From: Neobacillus sp. YX16
Lineage (GTDB): Bacteria; Bacillota; Bacilli; Bacillales; Cytobacillaceae
Assembly: GCF_030123505.1 (NCBI RefSeq)
Contig: NZ_CP126115.1
Span: 1,812,001 to 1,876,000 of the forward strand
Reading direction: 5' to 3'
Length of the DNA: 64,000 nucleotides
Shown here: in pieces, positions 45,697 through 59,525 of the stretch
How positions within the stretch are numbered: position 1 is the first letter of the stretch
How the letters are laid out: the number at the start of each line of letters is the position of its first letter
Notes under the pieces: generated by a model
What the model was told of the DNA's origin: nothing
The model's database searches: none
Seen by the model: the letters and a program-made list of their open reading frames with translations, nothing else
Position numbers and translations under genes: made by a program

Positions 45697-45721
45697 CACA
45701 TTTGTCGAATTATTGTACGAT
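45693..45721 (+). promoter_or_regulatory. pyr operon promoter with embedded Spo0A-box-like sequence
   Basis: TTGACA (45693-45698), a 17-bp spacer and TACGAT (45716-45721). The -35 overlaps the ylyB stop. The spacer contains TTTGTCGAATTAT (45701-45713), ten of eleven specified positions of a 0A box. Confidence 0.68.
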
Positions 45722-45734
45722 AATAACAGTTGAA

Positions 45735-45855
45735 TATGCCTTTAAATCAGTCCTGTGAGGCTGAGAAGGAAACGGATTAATTGGTTTGGGGATATCTATG
45801 CCCATACTGATAAACTCTTTTACCTCTCACCTCGAAGCGTGAGAGGTTTTTTTAT
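45735..45855 (+). promoter_or_regulatory. PyrR-dependent attenuator 1 (pyrR leader)
   Basis: A PyrR-binding loop ATCAGTCCTGTGAGGCTGAG (near 45747-45766) is followed by an antiterminator region and a terminator ACCTCTCAC (45822-45830)/GTGAGAGGT (45839-45847) with seven T. UMP-bound PyrR stabilises the anti-antiterminator, causing termination. Confidence 0.95.
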
Positions 45856-45858
45856 TAA

Positions 45859-46419
<561 letters not shown>

Positions 46420-46423
46420 ATAG

Positions 46424-46538
46424 TAACCCTTTAATTGCAGTCCTGTGAGGCTGACAAAGGGGAAAATGCCATCATTAAACCTTTAATGGCATTTCCAAAC
46501 CCTCTTTGTATACTCATGGACAAAGAGGGTTTTTTTAT
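46424..46538 (+). promoter_or_regulatory. PyrR-dependent attenuator 2 (pyrR-pyrP)
   Basis: The PyrR-binding loop GCAGTCCTGTGAGGCTGAC (near 46438-46456) is followed by the terminator ACCCTCTTTGT (46499-46509)/ACAAAGAGGGT (46520-46530) and T run. Confidence 0.95.
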
Positions 46539-46586
46539 GAGTAAAAACACAAACTAAAAAATAGAAAGATTGAGGAGGAGAAACAA

Positions 46587-47897
46587 TTGAATAATAAACC
46601 CATCTTAGACGTAAAAGAGATCCCCAATCCAGTCCAATGGCTCACTTTAAGTTTACAGCACTTATTCGCAATGTTTGGAGCTACGATTCTTGTTCCCTAT
46701 CTTGTTGGGTTAAGCCCAGCGATTGCATTGATTTCAAGTGGTTTAGGAACACTCGCATTCTTAATGATTACAAAATGGCAGGTGCCTGCATACCTTGGTT
46801 CTTCGTTTGCCTTTATCGTTCCGGTAATAGCCGCAAAAGCAACAGCTGGTCCAGGAGGAGCCATGATAGGTTCGTTCCTTGCAGGGCTTGTATACGGAAT
46901 TGTCGCACTTATTATTAGTAAAGCAGGTCATCGCTGGATTATGAATCTGCTGCCGCCAATTGTTGTTGGTCCAGTTATTATCGTGATCGGTTTAGCACTG
47001 TCTGGTACAGCTGTTAGTATGGCAATGAACAATCCTGCGGGTGAATATAGCTTGATTCATTTCTCTGCAGCACTTGTAACTTTAGCTGCAACCATTATCT
47101 GTACTATATACATGCGCGGCATGTTGAGCATTATCCCAATTCTTACAGGTATAGTGATTGGATACCTTTACTCCTTTGCCATCGGCATTGTTGATTTTAA
47201 GCCAGTATTGGAAGCAAATTGGTTTGAAATGCCTGAATTTATCATCCCATTTGTAAGCTATGAGGTAAAAGTAACATGGGACTTAGCTCTTCTGATGATC
47301 CCAGTAGCAATCGTAACCCTATCTGAACATATTGGTCACCAGCTTGTCCTAAGTAAAGTGGTTGGCCGTGATTACATTAAAGAACCTGGTTTACACCGTT
47401 CTATTTTGGGGGATGGAACAGCAACCATAATCTCTGCATTGATTGGCGGACCTCCGAAAACAACTTATGGTGAGAATATCGGTGTCCTTGCGATAACACG
47501 AGTATACAGTGTGTATGTCATTGCAGGTGCAGCCGTTCTTGCTACGATCTTTGGATTTATCGGTAAAATAACAGCATTAATCAGTACCATCCCAACGCCT
47601 GTAATGGGTGGTGTATCCATCCTGCTCTTTGGAATTATTGCTTCATCTGGATTACGCATGCTGGTTGACAGTAAAATTGATTTTGGAAACAAGCGCAACT
47701 TGGTGATATCATCGGTTATTCTTGTCATTGGGATTGGCGGTGCCTTTATAAAAGTTTCAGAATCCTTCCAGATTCAAGGGATGGCATTTGCCGCAATTGC
47801 TGGAGTTCTTTTACACCTAATCCTTCCTGGTAAAGAACCAGTTAGTGAAGATATGTTTGAGCAAACAGTAGAAAAAGATAAGCAAAAAACTGCATAA
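46587..47897 (+). CDS. pyrP: Uracil permease PyrP
   Basis: A uracil:proton symporter of the nucleobase/ascorbate (UraA-type) family. The 436-residue protein has about 14 membrane helices in two inverted repeats. Signature segments include FGATILVPYLVGLSPAIAL near the N-terminus, the SEHIGHQ motif and GGPPKTTYGENIGVLAITRVYS, where the conserved Glu lies. TTG follows GAGGAGGAGAAACAA. It is transcribed between attenuators 2 and 3, as in B. subtilis. Confidence 0.97.
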   Translation: MNNKPILDVKEIPNPVQWLTLSLQHLFAMFGATILVPYLVGLSPAIALISSGLGTLAFLMITKWQVPAYLGSSFAFIVPVIAAKATAGPGGAMIGSFLAGLVYGIVALIISKAGHRWIMNLLPPIVVGPVIIVIGLALSGTAVSMAMNNPAGEYSLIHFSAALVTLAATIICTIYMRGMLSIIPILTGIVIGYLYSFAIGIVDFKPVLEANWFEMPEFIIPFVSYEVKVTWDLALLMIPVAIVTLSEHIGHQLVLSKVVGRDYIKEPGLHRSILGDGTATIISALIGGPPKTTYGENIGVLAITRVYSVYVIAGAAVLATIFGFIGKITALISTIPTPVMGGVSILLFGIIASSGLRMLVDSKIDFGNKRNLVISSVILVIGIGGAFIKVSESFQIQGMAFAAIAGVLLHLILPGKEPVSEDMFEQTVEKDKQKTA

Positions 47898-47907
47898 AGA
47901 AAATTAA

Positions 47908-48034
47908 CCTTTTAAAAGTAGTCCAGAGAGGCTATAAGGGTGTAATACTGAGTGCCATCGTAATGTGCCTGCACATTTATGGACTTGGTAAGATTCAATT
48001 GCACCCTGGTCGACTTGATCAGGGTCTTTTTTTA
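47908..48034 (+). promoter_or_regulatory. PyrR-dependent attenuator 3 (pyrP-pyrB)
   Basis: AGTAGTCCAGAGAGGCTATA (near 47917-47936) carries the canonical PyrR-binding core. The terminator ACCCTG...CAGGGT (48003-48025) with seven T follows, 25 bases before pyrB. Confidence 0.95.
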
Positions 48035-48059
48035 CCAAAAATGGAGATGGGGGAATAGC

Positions 48060-49004
48060 ATGTTAAATCACTTGCTAACCACAAATGAGTTAAAAGTGGA
48101 AGAGATAAATCAAATTTTAACAGATGCACAGCGTTTTGCGGACGGAATGAAATGGCGTCCAGAAGGTCAAATGTTTTCTGCTAACTTATTTTTTGAAGTG
48201 AGTACAAGAACGAAATCCAGTTTTGAAATGGCAGAAAGAAGATTAGGATTAAACATCATTCCATTTGAAGTCCAGACTTCGAGTGTACAAAAGGGCGAAA
48301 CCCTTTACGATACGGTAAAAACACTCGAATCCATTGGCGTGAATACGGTTGTCATTCGCCATGGGCAAGATCGTTACTTTGATGAGCTCGTTGGAAAAAT
48401 AAATATTCCAATTATAAATGGAGGCGATGGGTGTGGGCATCATCCTACACAATCTCTTCTAGACCTTTTAACCATCTATCAGGAGTTTGGAACTTTTACA
48501 GGTTTGAAAATAGCCATTATCGGAGATATCAGGCATAGCAGAGTAGCACGTTCTAATGGAGATACTCTTACAAGATTAGGAGCAGAGGTTATCTATTCAG
48601 GACCAATGGAATGGTTTGATCATCATAGTCTAAGTGCAGCAAGATTCAGACCAATTGATGAGGCAATAGCTGAAGCAGACGTGGTCATGCTCCTTCGTGT
48701 TCAGCATGAAAGACACCAAAAGAAGGGAAGCTATACAGCAGCGGACTATCATAAACAATTTGGGCTCACTTTAGAAAGAGAAAAGAATATGAAGCCAAAT
48801 AGTATTATTATGCATCCGGCACCAGTTAATCGAAATGTTGAGATATCAGATAGCTTAGTAGAATGCAAACGTTCAAGAATATTTAAGCAAATGGAAAATG
48901 GTGTATTTGTAAGAATGGCTGTATTAAAGAGGTCAATTGAAAGTATAAAAGGAGTGTATGAGAATGAAACTACTTATTCAGAACGCCAGCTACATAGCAT
49001 CTAA
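48060..49004 (+). CDS. pyrB: Aspartate carbamoyltransferase catalytic chain
   Basis: Condenses carbamoyl phosphate with aspartate, the second pyrimidine step. It has 314 residues with the carbamoyl-phosphate motif [13 protein letters not shown] at 44-56, [12 protein letters not shown] near 75-86 and MHPAPVNR near 256. No regulatory chain gene is present, as usual in Bacillus. ATG follows GGGGGAATAGC. Longer in-frame starts lie in the attenuator and are rejected. The tail extends 41 bases into pyrC, making it about ten residues longer than the B. subtilis enzyme. Confidence 0.96.
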   Translation: MLNHLLTTNELKVEEINQILTDAQRFADGMKWRPEGQMFSANLFFEVSTRTKSSFEMAERRLGLNIIPFEVQTSSVQKGETLYDTVKTLESIGVNTVVIRHGQDRYFDELVGKINIPIINGGDGCGHHPTQSLLDLLTIYQEFGTFTGLKIAIIGDIRHSRVARSNGDTLTRLGAEVIYSGPMEWFDHHSLSAARFRPIDEAIAEADVVMLLRVQHERHQKKGSYTAADYHKQFGLTLEREKNMKPNSIIMHPAPVNRNVEISDSLVECKRSRIFKQMENGVFVRMAVLKRSIESIKGVYENETTYSERQLHSI

Positions 49005-50253
49005 CGGTGAAAATATACAGGCTGATATATTAATAGAAAATGGGATTATCACAAAAATAGAGAATCAACTTGATGTGAGTGTAGATCGTAAAATTAATGC
49101 AGCAGGAATGTTGGTATCACCTGGATTTGTTGATTTACATGTCCATCTTCGCGAACCTGGCGGTGAGAAAAAAGAAACGATTGCCACCGGTACACTTGCT
49201 GCTGCTAGAGGTGGTTATACAACACTAGCCGCTATGCCAAATACAAGACCAGTTCCAGATTCAAAAGAACAAATGGAATGGCTGCAAACACGAATTGAAG
49301 AAACAGCAAAAGTAAGAGTGCTGCCTTATGCTTCCATTACAGTAAGGCAAATAGGAAAAGAATTAACAGACTTTGAAGCGTTAAAAAATGCAGGAGCCTT
49401 TGCTTTCACCGATGACGGTGTCGGGGTTCAAGACGCGAGCAAGATGCTAGAGGCTATGCAGAAAGCAGCGAGTGTGAATATGGCAATCGTTGCACATTGT
49501 GAAGAAAATACTCTGATCAATAAAGGCTGCGTCCATGAAGGTTCGTTTTCGAAACGGAATGGTTTAAACGGAATTCCTTCGGTTTGTGAGTCTGTTCAGA
49601 TTGCAAGGGATGTCCTCTTGGCTGAAGCAGCTGGGTGTCATTATCATGTTTGCCATGTTAGTACAAAAGAATCGGTTCGCGTGATTCGAGATGCAAAAAG
49701 AGCAGGAATTAAAGTCACTGCGGAAGTGACACCACACCATTTATTATTAACTCAAGACGATATTCCAGATAATCTTGATCCGAACTTTAAAATGAATCCA
49801 CCGCTTCGTGATACTGCGGATCGCGATGCGTTAATTGAGGGACTACTCGACGGAACGATTGATTTTATTGCAACCGATCATGCACCGCATACAACTGAAG
49901 AAAAAAATGAGGGGATAGAGCTTGCTCCTTTCGGGATTGTCGGATTAGAGACAGCATTCCCACTGCTTTATTCACACTTTGTCTTAAAGAACATGATGAG
50001 TCTAGAGCAATTAATCGAATTTTTAACGAAAAAGCCAGCAGAAAGCTTTTCGCTCCCTTTTGGAAAAATTGAAGTAGGAGCACCAGCCGATATTGTACTT
50101 TTGAATCTTGACGAAGAAAAGGCAATTGACCCACAAGAATTTTTATCTAAAGGGAAAAACACACCATTTGCCGGCTGGAATTGTAAGGGCTGGCCGCAAA
50201 TGACAATCGCGAGCGGTGAAGTAGTTTGGGAGAAAGGACGTGTAACAGTATGA
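48964..50253 (+). CDS. pyrC: Dihydroorotase (class I)
   Basis: A zinc amidohydrolase that cyclises carbamoyl aspartate to dihydroorotate. The 429-residue protein has the metal motif [11 protein letters not shown] at 57-67 (His59, His61), later zinc histidines in VAHCEEN and HYHVCHVS, and the catalytic Asp in [10 protein letters not shown] near 302. ATG at 48964 (nine bases after GGAG) was chosen for its spacing and family start; ATG at 48958 is also in frame. It overlaps pyrB by 41 bases and pyrAA by four. Confidence 0.96.
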   Translation: MKLLIQNASYIASNGENIQADILIENGIITKIENQLDVSVDRKINAAGMLVSPGFVDLHVHLREPGGEKKETIATGTLAAARGGYTTLAAMPNTRPVPDSKEQMEWLQTRIEETAKVRVLPYASITVRQIGKELTDFEALKNAGAFAFTDDGVGVQDASKMLEAMQKAASVNMAIVAHCEENTLINKGCVHEGSFSKRNGLNGIPSVCESVQIARDVLLAEAAGCHYHVCHVSTKESVRVIRDAKRAGIKVTAEVTPHHLLLTQDDIPDNLDPNFKMNPPLRDTADRDALIEGLLDGTIDFIATDHAPHTTEEKNEGIELAPFGIVGLETAFPLLYSHFVLKNMMSLEQLIEFLTKKPAESFSLPFGKIEVGAPADIVLLNLDEEKAIDPQEFLSKGKNTPFAGWNCKGWPQMTIASGEVVWEKGRVTV

Positions 50254-51356
50254 AGGCACAGTTAATTTTAGAAGATGGAACGATTTTTATCGGTGAAGGT
50301 TTTGGAAGTCATATGGATACAATCGGAGAAGTCGTCTTTAATACAGGAATGACTGGCTATCAGGAAATACTTTCCGACCCATCCTATTGCGGGCAAATTG
50401 TTATGCTAACGTACCCGCTGATTGGAAATTACGGAATCAACCGAGACGATTTTGAAAGTATTAACCCCGCGGTGAAAGGCTTTATTGTGAAAGAAGCTAC
50501 GGAGTTCCCTTCTAATTGGAGAAGTGAATTTACAATGGACGAATACTTTAAAATGAAAAATATTCCTGGAATTGCAGGTATTGATACACGGAAATTAACT
50601 AGGATTATTCGCAAGTACGGAACATTAAAAGGAGCAATCTGCTCGATTGAAAGTGATCCTAATGAAGTAATTAGTAAGCTGCGACAGACGAAGCTCCCGA
50701 TTGACCAAGTTAGAAGAGTCTCCACTAAAAATTCTTACCCAAGTCCTGGCAGAGGGAAGAGAATTGTGCTTGTCGATTTCGGAATGAAGCATGGAATTTT
50801 ACGAGAATTAAATAAACATAATTGTGATGTTGTTGTGGTTCCATACCATACCACTGCGGATGAAATCCTTCAATTACGACCAGACGGCATTATGCTTTCC
50901 AACGGTCCTGGGGATCCAAAAGATGTCCCAGAAGCTATCCATACGATTAAGCAGTTATTAGGCTTAGTACCGATATTTGGAATATGTCTTGGACACCAAT
51001 TATTCGCATTAGCATGTGGTGCTAATACTGACAAGATGAAATTCGGTCATCGAGGTTCTAACCACCCAGTTAAAGATTTAGCCACTGGGAAAATCGCGAT
51101 TACGGCTCAAAACCATGGATATACCGTAGAAGAGAAATCCTTACAGAATACTAGACTAAAAGTTACTCATATTGCCTTAAATGATGGTACGGTAGAGGGA
51201 TTAAAACATTTAGATTATCCAGCCTTTACTGTTCAATATCATCCAGAAGCTTCACCAGGACCTGAAGACGCAAACCAATTATTCGATCAGTTTCTTGCAA
51301 TGATTGAATCTGAAAAACAGGAGGTTTCCACAACATGCCAAAACGTACTGATATAA
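50250..51356 (+). CDS. pyrAA: Carbamoyl phosphate synthase small (glutaminase) subunit, pyrimidine-specific
   Basis: Hydrolyses glutamine and passes ammonia to the large subunit. The 368-residue protein has the N-terminal CarA domain ([19 protein letters not shown] at 28-46) and a class I amidotransferase domain with Cys246 in GICLGHQ and the HPE triad members in QYHPEAS near 331-337. The ATG overlaps the pyrC stop (ATGA). Location in the pyr operon, under PyrR, marks it as the pyrimidine rather than the arginine enzyme. Confidence 0.97.
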   Translation: MKAQLILEDGTIFIGEGFGSHMDTIGEVVFNTGMTGYQEILSDPSYCGQIVMLTYPLIGNYGINRDDFESINPAVKGFIVKEATEFPSNWRSEFTMDEYFKMKNIPGIAGIDTRKLTRIIRKYGTLKGAICSIESDPNEVISKLRQTKLPIDQVRRVSTKNSYPSPGRGKRIVLVDFGMKHGILRELNKHNCDVVVVPYHTTADEILQLRPDGIMLSNGPGDPKDVPEAIHTIKQLLGLVPIFGICLGHQLFALACGANTDKMKFGHRGSNHPVKDLATGKIAITAQNHGYTVEEKSLQNTRLKVTHIALNDGTVEGLKHLDYPAFTVQYHPEASPGPEDANQLFDQFLAMIESEKQEVSTTCQNVLI

Positions 51357-54300
51357 ACTCCATTTTAGTAATAGGTTCAGGACCCATTGTGATTGGGCAG
51401 GCTGCAGAATTTGATTATGCAGGAACCCAGGCTTGTATCGCTCTTAAAGAAGAAGGTTATCGAGTTATTCTCGTTAATTCCAATCCTGCCACGATCATGA
51501 CCGACACAGAGATTGCGGATGCCGTCTATATTGAACCATTAAACGAAGAATTTGTAAGCAGAATCATTCGCAAAGAACGTCCTGATGCGCTTTTAGCCAC
51601 TCTCGGCGGTCAAACGGGTCTTAATCTTGCGGTTGAATTATCAAAATCAGGAGTTTTGGAAGAATGTGAAGTGGAAATCTTAGGAACGAAGTTATCTGCT
51701 ATCAAACAAGCAGAGGACCGTGACTTATTCCGGAGCTTAATGAATGAACTGTGTGAACCCGTGCCGGATAGTGAAATTATTCATGAATTAGCGGAAGCAC
51801 ACGCATTTGTGGAGAAGATAGGATTCCCTGTCATCGTTCGTCCTGCCTATACGCTTGGAGGGACTGGCGGAGGTATTTGCCATAATTCAGAAGAATTGGA
51901 CGAAATCGTGCAAAGCGGTTTAAAACATAGTCCCGTAAACCAATGCTTACTTGAGAAAAGCATTGCCGGGTTTAAAGAAATCGAATATGAAGTAATGCGT
52001 GATGGAAATGACAATGCCATTGTCGTATGTAATATGGAAAACATTGATCCAGTTGGAGTTCACACAGGTGATTCGATTGTTGTGGCACCAAGTCAAACAT
52101 TAAGTGACAGAGAATACCAGCTATTAAGAAATGTTTCTCTTAAAATCATTCGCGCTTTAGGGATAGAAGGCGGCTGTAATGTTCAGCTTGCACTAGACCC
52201 ATATAGCTTTAACTACTATATTATCGAAGTCAATCCAAGGGTAAGCCGTTCTTCAGCTCTAGCATCAAAAGCAACCGGTTATCCCATTGCCAAACTTGCA
52301 GCAAAAATTGCAGTAGGCTTAACACTAGATGAGATGCTTAACCCTGTAACGGGAAAAACCTATGCAAGCTTTGAACCTGCTCTTGATTACATCGTAACGA
52401 AAATCCCAAGATGGCCATTTGATAAATTTGAATCAGGGAACCGTTCACTTGGAACACAAATGAAAGCAACGGGTGAAGTTATGGCGATAGGACGCACCTT
52501 TGAGGAGTCCTTATTAAAAGCAATCCGCTCACTTGAAGCTGGTGTCCATCATTTTGAATTAAATGGATCAGCAGAAATCAATAATGAATTACTTGAGAAG
52601 CGAATTTGCAAAGCCGGAGATGAGAGGCTCTTTTATATCGCAGAAGCATTAAAACGAGGTATTACAGTTGAAACCATTCATCAGTGGAGCCAAATAGATT
52701 TATTTTTCTTACACAAACTGCGCGGAATCATCGAGTTTGAATCAAAGCTTGCTGGGAACCCAATGGATATGGAAATTCTTAAGGAAGCAAAACAAAAAGG
52801 CTTCTCAGATAAAAAGATTGCTGAGCTTTGGGAGCAAAAGGAAAAAGATATATACAATCTACGCAAAAAGCAGGGGATGGTTCCCGTATATAAAATGGTA
52901 GATACTTGTGCAGCTGAATTCGAGTCAGAAACCCCTTACTACTATGGAACATATGAGGATGAAAATGAATCAATCGTAACAGGCAGACAAAGTGTGATTG
53001 TTCTCGGTTCTGGTCCAATTCGCATCGGGCAAGGCATTGAGTTTGATTATGCGACTGTCCATTCTGTTAAAGCCATTAAAGAAGCAGGCTATGAAGCAAT
53101 TATTATTAATAATAATCCTGAGACGGTTTCAACGGATTTCAGTATCTCGGATAAGCTTTACTTTGAGCCGCTTACTATTGAGGATGTAATGAGTATTATT
53201 GATTTAGAAAATCCACTAGGTGTAATCGTGCAATTTGGCGGGCAAACAGCGATTAATCTTGCTGCGGGTTTAGAAGAAAACGGGGTAAAAATACTAGGAA
53301 CAAGCCTTGAGGATTTAGACCGCGCGGAGAATAGAGACAAATTTGAACAAGCTCTCATGCAGCTCGATATTCCAATGCCGCTTGGAAAAACAGCATTATC
53401 AGTGGAAGAAGCGATAATAATCGCTACTGATATCGGATATCCGGTCCTTGTTCGTCCTTCTTATGTACTTGGTGGTCGGGCCATGGAAATCGTATATCGA
53501 CAAGAAGAATTGCTTCATTATATGGAAAATGCCGTGAAAATCAATCCAGAACATCCTGTCTTAATTGACCGTTACTTAACAGGAAAAGAAATAGAAGTGG
53601 ATGCCATTTGTGACGGAGAAAATGTATTAATACCTGGAATAATGGAGCATATAGAACGGGCAGGGGTCCATTCAGGGGATTCCATTGCCGTGTATCCACC
53701 GCAAACACTTTCAGATAGAATTAAACAAACGCTGGTTGAATACACAGAGAAGATGGCTAAAGGATTAAACATCGTAGGACTGTTAAATATTCAGTATGTA
53801 ATATCCAAAGAACAAGTGTATGTACTAGAAGTCAATCCACGTTCCAGCCGTACGGTTCCATTCCTGAGTAAAATCACAAATGTTCCTATGGCTAAAATTG
53901 CAACAAAAGCAATCTTAGGAATTTCGATAACTGAACAAGGCTACACGCCTGGAATCGTCCCTGAGAAGAAGGGTGTTTATGTGAAAGTTCCAGTATTCTC
54001 GTTTGCTAAGTTAAGAAGTGTTGATATCACGCTCGGTCCTGAGATGAAATCAACTGGCGAGGTAATGGGTAAAGATTGCACACTTGAAAAAGCACTTTAC
54101 AAAGGTTTAGTAGCTTCAGGAATGAGTATTCAAAAATTCGGGACAGTATTGTTTACGGTTGCGGATAAAGATAAACAAGAATCATTAAAGCTTGCTAAAC
54201 GATTCGCTGCAAACGGCTACCGTCTTATGGCAACTAGTGGAACAGCGGCTGTACTTGAATCTGCAGGTCTGCCTGTAAAGGTTATTGGGAAAATTGGAGC

Positions 54301-54537
54301 AGAAGGCAAAACACTGCTGGATGTTATTCACCATGGAGAAGCCCAGTTTATTATTAATACCTTGACAAAAGGAAAGCAGCCGGAACGAGATGGATTTAGA
54401 ATTCGCCGTGAAGCAGTTGAAAATGGGGTCCCATGCTTAACTTCATTAGATACAGCGGATGCGATACTTAAAGTGATAGAGTCAATGAATTTTTCAGCTG
54501 AAGCTATGGCAGTAGAGGAAAAGGAGGCAGTTTTTGC

Positions 54538-54541
<4 letters not shown>
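51335..54541 (+). CDS. pyrAB: Carbamoyl phosphate synthase large subunit, pyrimidine-specific
   Basis: Makes carbamoyl phosphate from bicarbonate, ammonia and two ATP. The 1068-residue protein shows the expected internal duplication: two ATP-grasp halves, each beginning with a VLGSGPIxIGQxxEFDYA motif (near 12-30 and 552-570), joined by an oligomerisation region. A C-terminal MGS-like allosteric domain (about 935-1055) binds UMP/PRPP. ATG follows CAGGAGGTTTCCACAAC within pyrAA (22-base overlap). Confidence 0.98.
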
Positions 54542-56936
<2,395 letters not shown>

Positions 56937-56940
<4 letters not shown>

Positions 56941-57569
56941 AAAAACGAATAGCAGAAAAATTATTATCGATTAATGCAGTGGCATTAAAGCCAAACGAAC
57001 CATTTACTTGGACTTCAGGCTTACGTTCACCTATCTATTGTGACAACCGCCTGACACTTTCCTATCCGGAAGTAAGAAAAGAGATTGCACAAGGACTGCA
57101 ATCTATTATTCTTGAGAAATATTCAGATGCAGAGGTAATTGCTGGTACTGCAACAGCGGGGATACCGCATGCTGCATGGGTTAGTGAGTTATTAAACTTG
57201 CCAATGTGTTATGTTCGTTCAAAAGCAAAAGGACATGGCAAAGGAAACCAGATAGAAGGCAAAGTGGAAGCAGGACAAAAGGTTGTGGTTGTTGAAGATC
57301 TGATTTCGACGGGAGGCAGTGTCATTACTGCAGTTCAAGCACTAAGAGAAGCTGGGTGTGAAGTGCTTGGCGTGGTTTCAATATTTACATACGGCCTGGA
57401 TAAGGGGAGGGAAGCATTCGCACAAGAAGAAATAAAAAGTGAATCACTTACTGATTTTGCTAATCTAGTGGAGGTAGCCATTGAAAAGGGCTACATCAGT
57501 AAAGATGATCAAGAAAGTTTACTTTCTTGGAGTAAATCCCCTTCTGAGTGGAGTAAGAAGTTCGATTAA
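56937..57569 (+). CDS. pyrE: Orotate phosphoribosyltransferase
   Basis: Joins orotate and PRPP to give OMP. It has 210 residues with the PRPP motif [13 protein letters not shown] near 116-128 and the orotate-binding [16 protein letters not shown] at 22-37. ATG at 56937 overlaps the pyrF stop and follows GGAGGAGTG. It is the last gene of the operon, so genes pyrR to pyrE supply the full route from bicarbonate to UMP. A strong terminator follows. Confidence 0.97.
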
Positions 57570-57576
57570 ACTAAAA

Positions 57577-57611
57577 GCCCCGGAATAATCCGGGGCCATT
57601 TTATTTTTTCT
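57577..57611. terminator. Terminator of the pyr operon, shared with rqcH
   Basis: A perfect GCCCCGGA (57577-57584)/TCCGGGGC (57589-57596) stem with loop ATAA and a T-rich tail. It lies between convergent pyrE and rqcH; the reverse tail (TTTTAG) is shorter. Confidence 0.92.
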
Positions 57612-59313
57612 TAAGTTTGAGGACCATTTCCTCGTCAGGTGTAACATAGACAGTCTGTTGATTATCATAAATGACAAAACCAGGCTTCGCACCATTAGGC
57701 TTTTTAACATATCGCACCTTTGTATAATCTACTGGTACAGAGCTAGAGTTTCGGGCTTTACTAAAATAGGCAGCCAAGTTCGCTGCTTCATGTATGGTTC
57801 CTTCAGAGGGATCTTTACTTCGAATGACGACATGCGATCCAGGAATGTCTTTCGTGTGCAGCCAAATTTCATCTCTAGCTGCTAGTTTATTGGTCAAATA
57901 ATCATTTTGCTTATTGTTTTTTCCAACAATCAATTCAGTGCCATCAGAAGAAAGATAATGGTCAAGAATAGGCTTGGGATTAGATATTTTTTTCGTATTT
58001 CGTTTTTTACGGTCGCGAATATAACCGCCTTCAATTAATTCTTCGCGAATTTCTTGAATATCTTTTGGTGATGCTGACTGCACCTGTTGAAGTAAATTTT
58101 CAAAATAAAAGACTTCCTCACGTGCCTTTTCAATTTGTTCGATTACGATGGATACAGAATTTTTTGCTTTCTGGTATTTAGAAAAATACTTTTGCGCATT
58201 TTCTGAAGGTGTCTTCCGCGGGTCCAAGAGAATCGCTACCGTACCGCCCATTTCATCATAATAATCGATCACTTCGATTTCTTTCATCCCTTTTTTGGCA
58301 GCATAGAGATTGGCTGTTAACAGTTCACCAAAGCGCTGGAACTGTTCGGCTTTCTCAGCCTCTCTTAATGTATTCTCTAATTTCTCAATTTTTTTCTCAT
58401 TCTTTTCTTTTTCATTGACGATTAACCGCTCGATATCATTTCCTTGCTGTTTTACACGGTCACGCTCAGCCTTTCCAAAATAAAAGCGGTCCAGCATTTC
58501 GCTTAAGGTTGAGAAGCTTTTTACTTCTCCTTGTACATGTTCAAGTGGAAAGAGGTAGAACACTTCCTTATTCCCTGTTGATAAGATGGAAGGCTCTATT
58601 GCTCCGCGCTTAATTTTATCTATCAGTTTTATAAATGTTTTAGGGACTGTTGTACGATTGGCAATCCCGCTTTGAAAAATAACTTCTTTTGCGAAAAGTG
58701 GTGAGGTTCCAGCAAAATGTTCAACAAGCTGCCGATCAAGCTTGCCGCTATTAAAATCAATCTTTCTCAATACATCATCTTCTACTGCCAAGAATGGATT
58801 TTGTTTATTTTGTTCCGGCGGATAAATATAGGGCTGTCCAGGTAAAATGGCTCTGTGACTGTTTACGGCAAACGAAACATGCTTCACACTATCCAGAATG
58901 ATATTTCGGGTTTTATCAACGAGTACAATATTACTGTGCCTGCCCATTATTTCAATAATTAACTGCTTGTAGCTTACATCTCCGATTTCATTTCGTCCTT
59001 TAATTTCAAAAATAATCATTCGATCATTTTCAACCTGATAGACATCCTCTAAAATATAGCCCTCAATATGTTTTCTTAACAGCATACAGAACATAGGAGG
59101 TTCGCTGGGATTTTCGTATGCTTCATTAGTGAGCTGAACTCGTGCATAGCTTGGATGTGCTGAAAATAATAATTTTTGGTTCACTCCATTTGCACGGATT
59201 GTAAGGATTACTTCATTTTTATAAGGCTGATGTACTTTATTAATTCTTCCGCCCTTTAAGGTGCGCGTGAGTTCATCGACCATTGCTTTTGTAAATAAAC
59301 CATCAAATGACAT
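57601..59313 (-). CDS. rqcH: Ribosome quality control protein RqcH (YloA, NFACT family)
   Basis: RqcH binds stalled 50S-peptidyl-tRNA and adds alanine tails that mark the peptide for ClpXP. The 570-residue protein starts [11 protein letters not shown] and has the NFACT-N domain (about 1-170) with the essential Asp97-Arg98 pair, a helical/coiled-coil middle (about 280-430) and the NFACT-R domain (about 440-560, with [19 protein letters not shown]). The second ATG was chosen because AAAAGGATG overlaps the first (59322). It is the reverse-strand neighbour of the pyr operon, as in B. subtilis. Confidence 0.94.
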   Translation of the reverse strand: MSFDGLFTKAMVDELTRTLKGGRINKVHQPYKNEVILTIRANGVNQKLLFSAHPSYARVQLTNEAYENPSEPPMFCMLLRKHIEGYILEDVYQVENDRMIIFEIKGRNEIGDVSYKQLIIEIMGRHSNIVLVDKTRNIILDSVKHVSFAVNSHRAILPGQPYIYPPEQNKQNPFLAVEDDVLRKIDFNSGKLDRQLVEHFAGTSPLFAKEVIFQSGIANRTTVPKTFIKLIDKIKRGAIEPSILSTGNKEVFYLFPLEHVQGEVKSFSTLSEMLDRFYFGKAERDRVKQQGNDIERLIVNEKEKNEKKIEKLENTLREAEKAEQFQRFGELLTANLYAAKKGMKEIEVIDYYDEMGGTVAILLDPRKTPSENAQKYFSKYQKAKNSVSIVIEQIEKAREEVFYFENLLQQVQSASPKDIQEIREELIEGGYIRDRKKRNTKKISNPKPILDHYLSSDGTELIVGKNNKQNDYLTNKLAARDEIWLHTKDIPGSHVVIRSKDPSEGTIHEAANLAAYFSKARNSSSVPVDYTKVRYVKKPNGAKPGFVIYDNQQTVYVTPDEEMVLKLKKK

Positions 59314-59357
59314 GGAAAACATCCTTTTCTACAAACTATTTCTTTTCTTTAGTATAG

Positions 59358-59401
59358 CTTACAAGGTAAGAGAATGTCTCTTACAAGGTAAGAGTATGTC
59401 T
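59358..59401. repeat. 22-bp tandem repeat carrying a 13-bp palindrome, rqcH-yloB gap
   Basis: CTTACAAGGTAAG occurs at 59358-59370 and again at 59380-59392. The whole 22-bp unit is repeated with one change (AGAATGTCT versus AGTATGTCT). Each copy is a CTTAC/GTAAG palindrome. The first copy adjoins a reverse-strand TATACT (59351-59356), a plausible rqcH -10, so the palindromes would lie over that promoter. They could be a repressor operator. Confidence 0.55.
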
Positions 59402-59525
59402 CATTTTAACTTGTTCATTCAGTCATGATAACTTGTCTAAATTATCATAGCATTTTTTGGGACGAGGCTGAATAAGCTTTCATTAGAGTATGTCTATATA
59501 ATTAAGGGGGAAGTGAGATGGTCGG

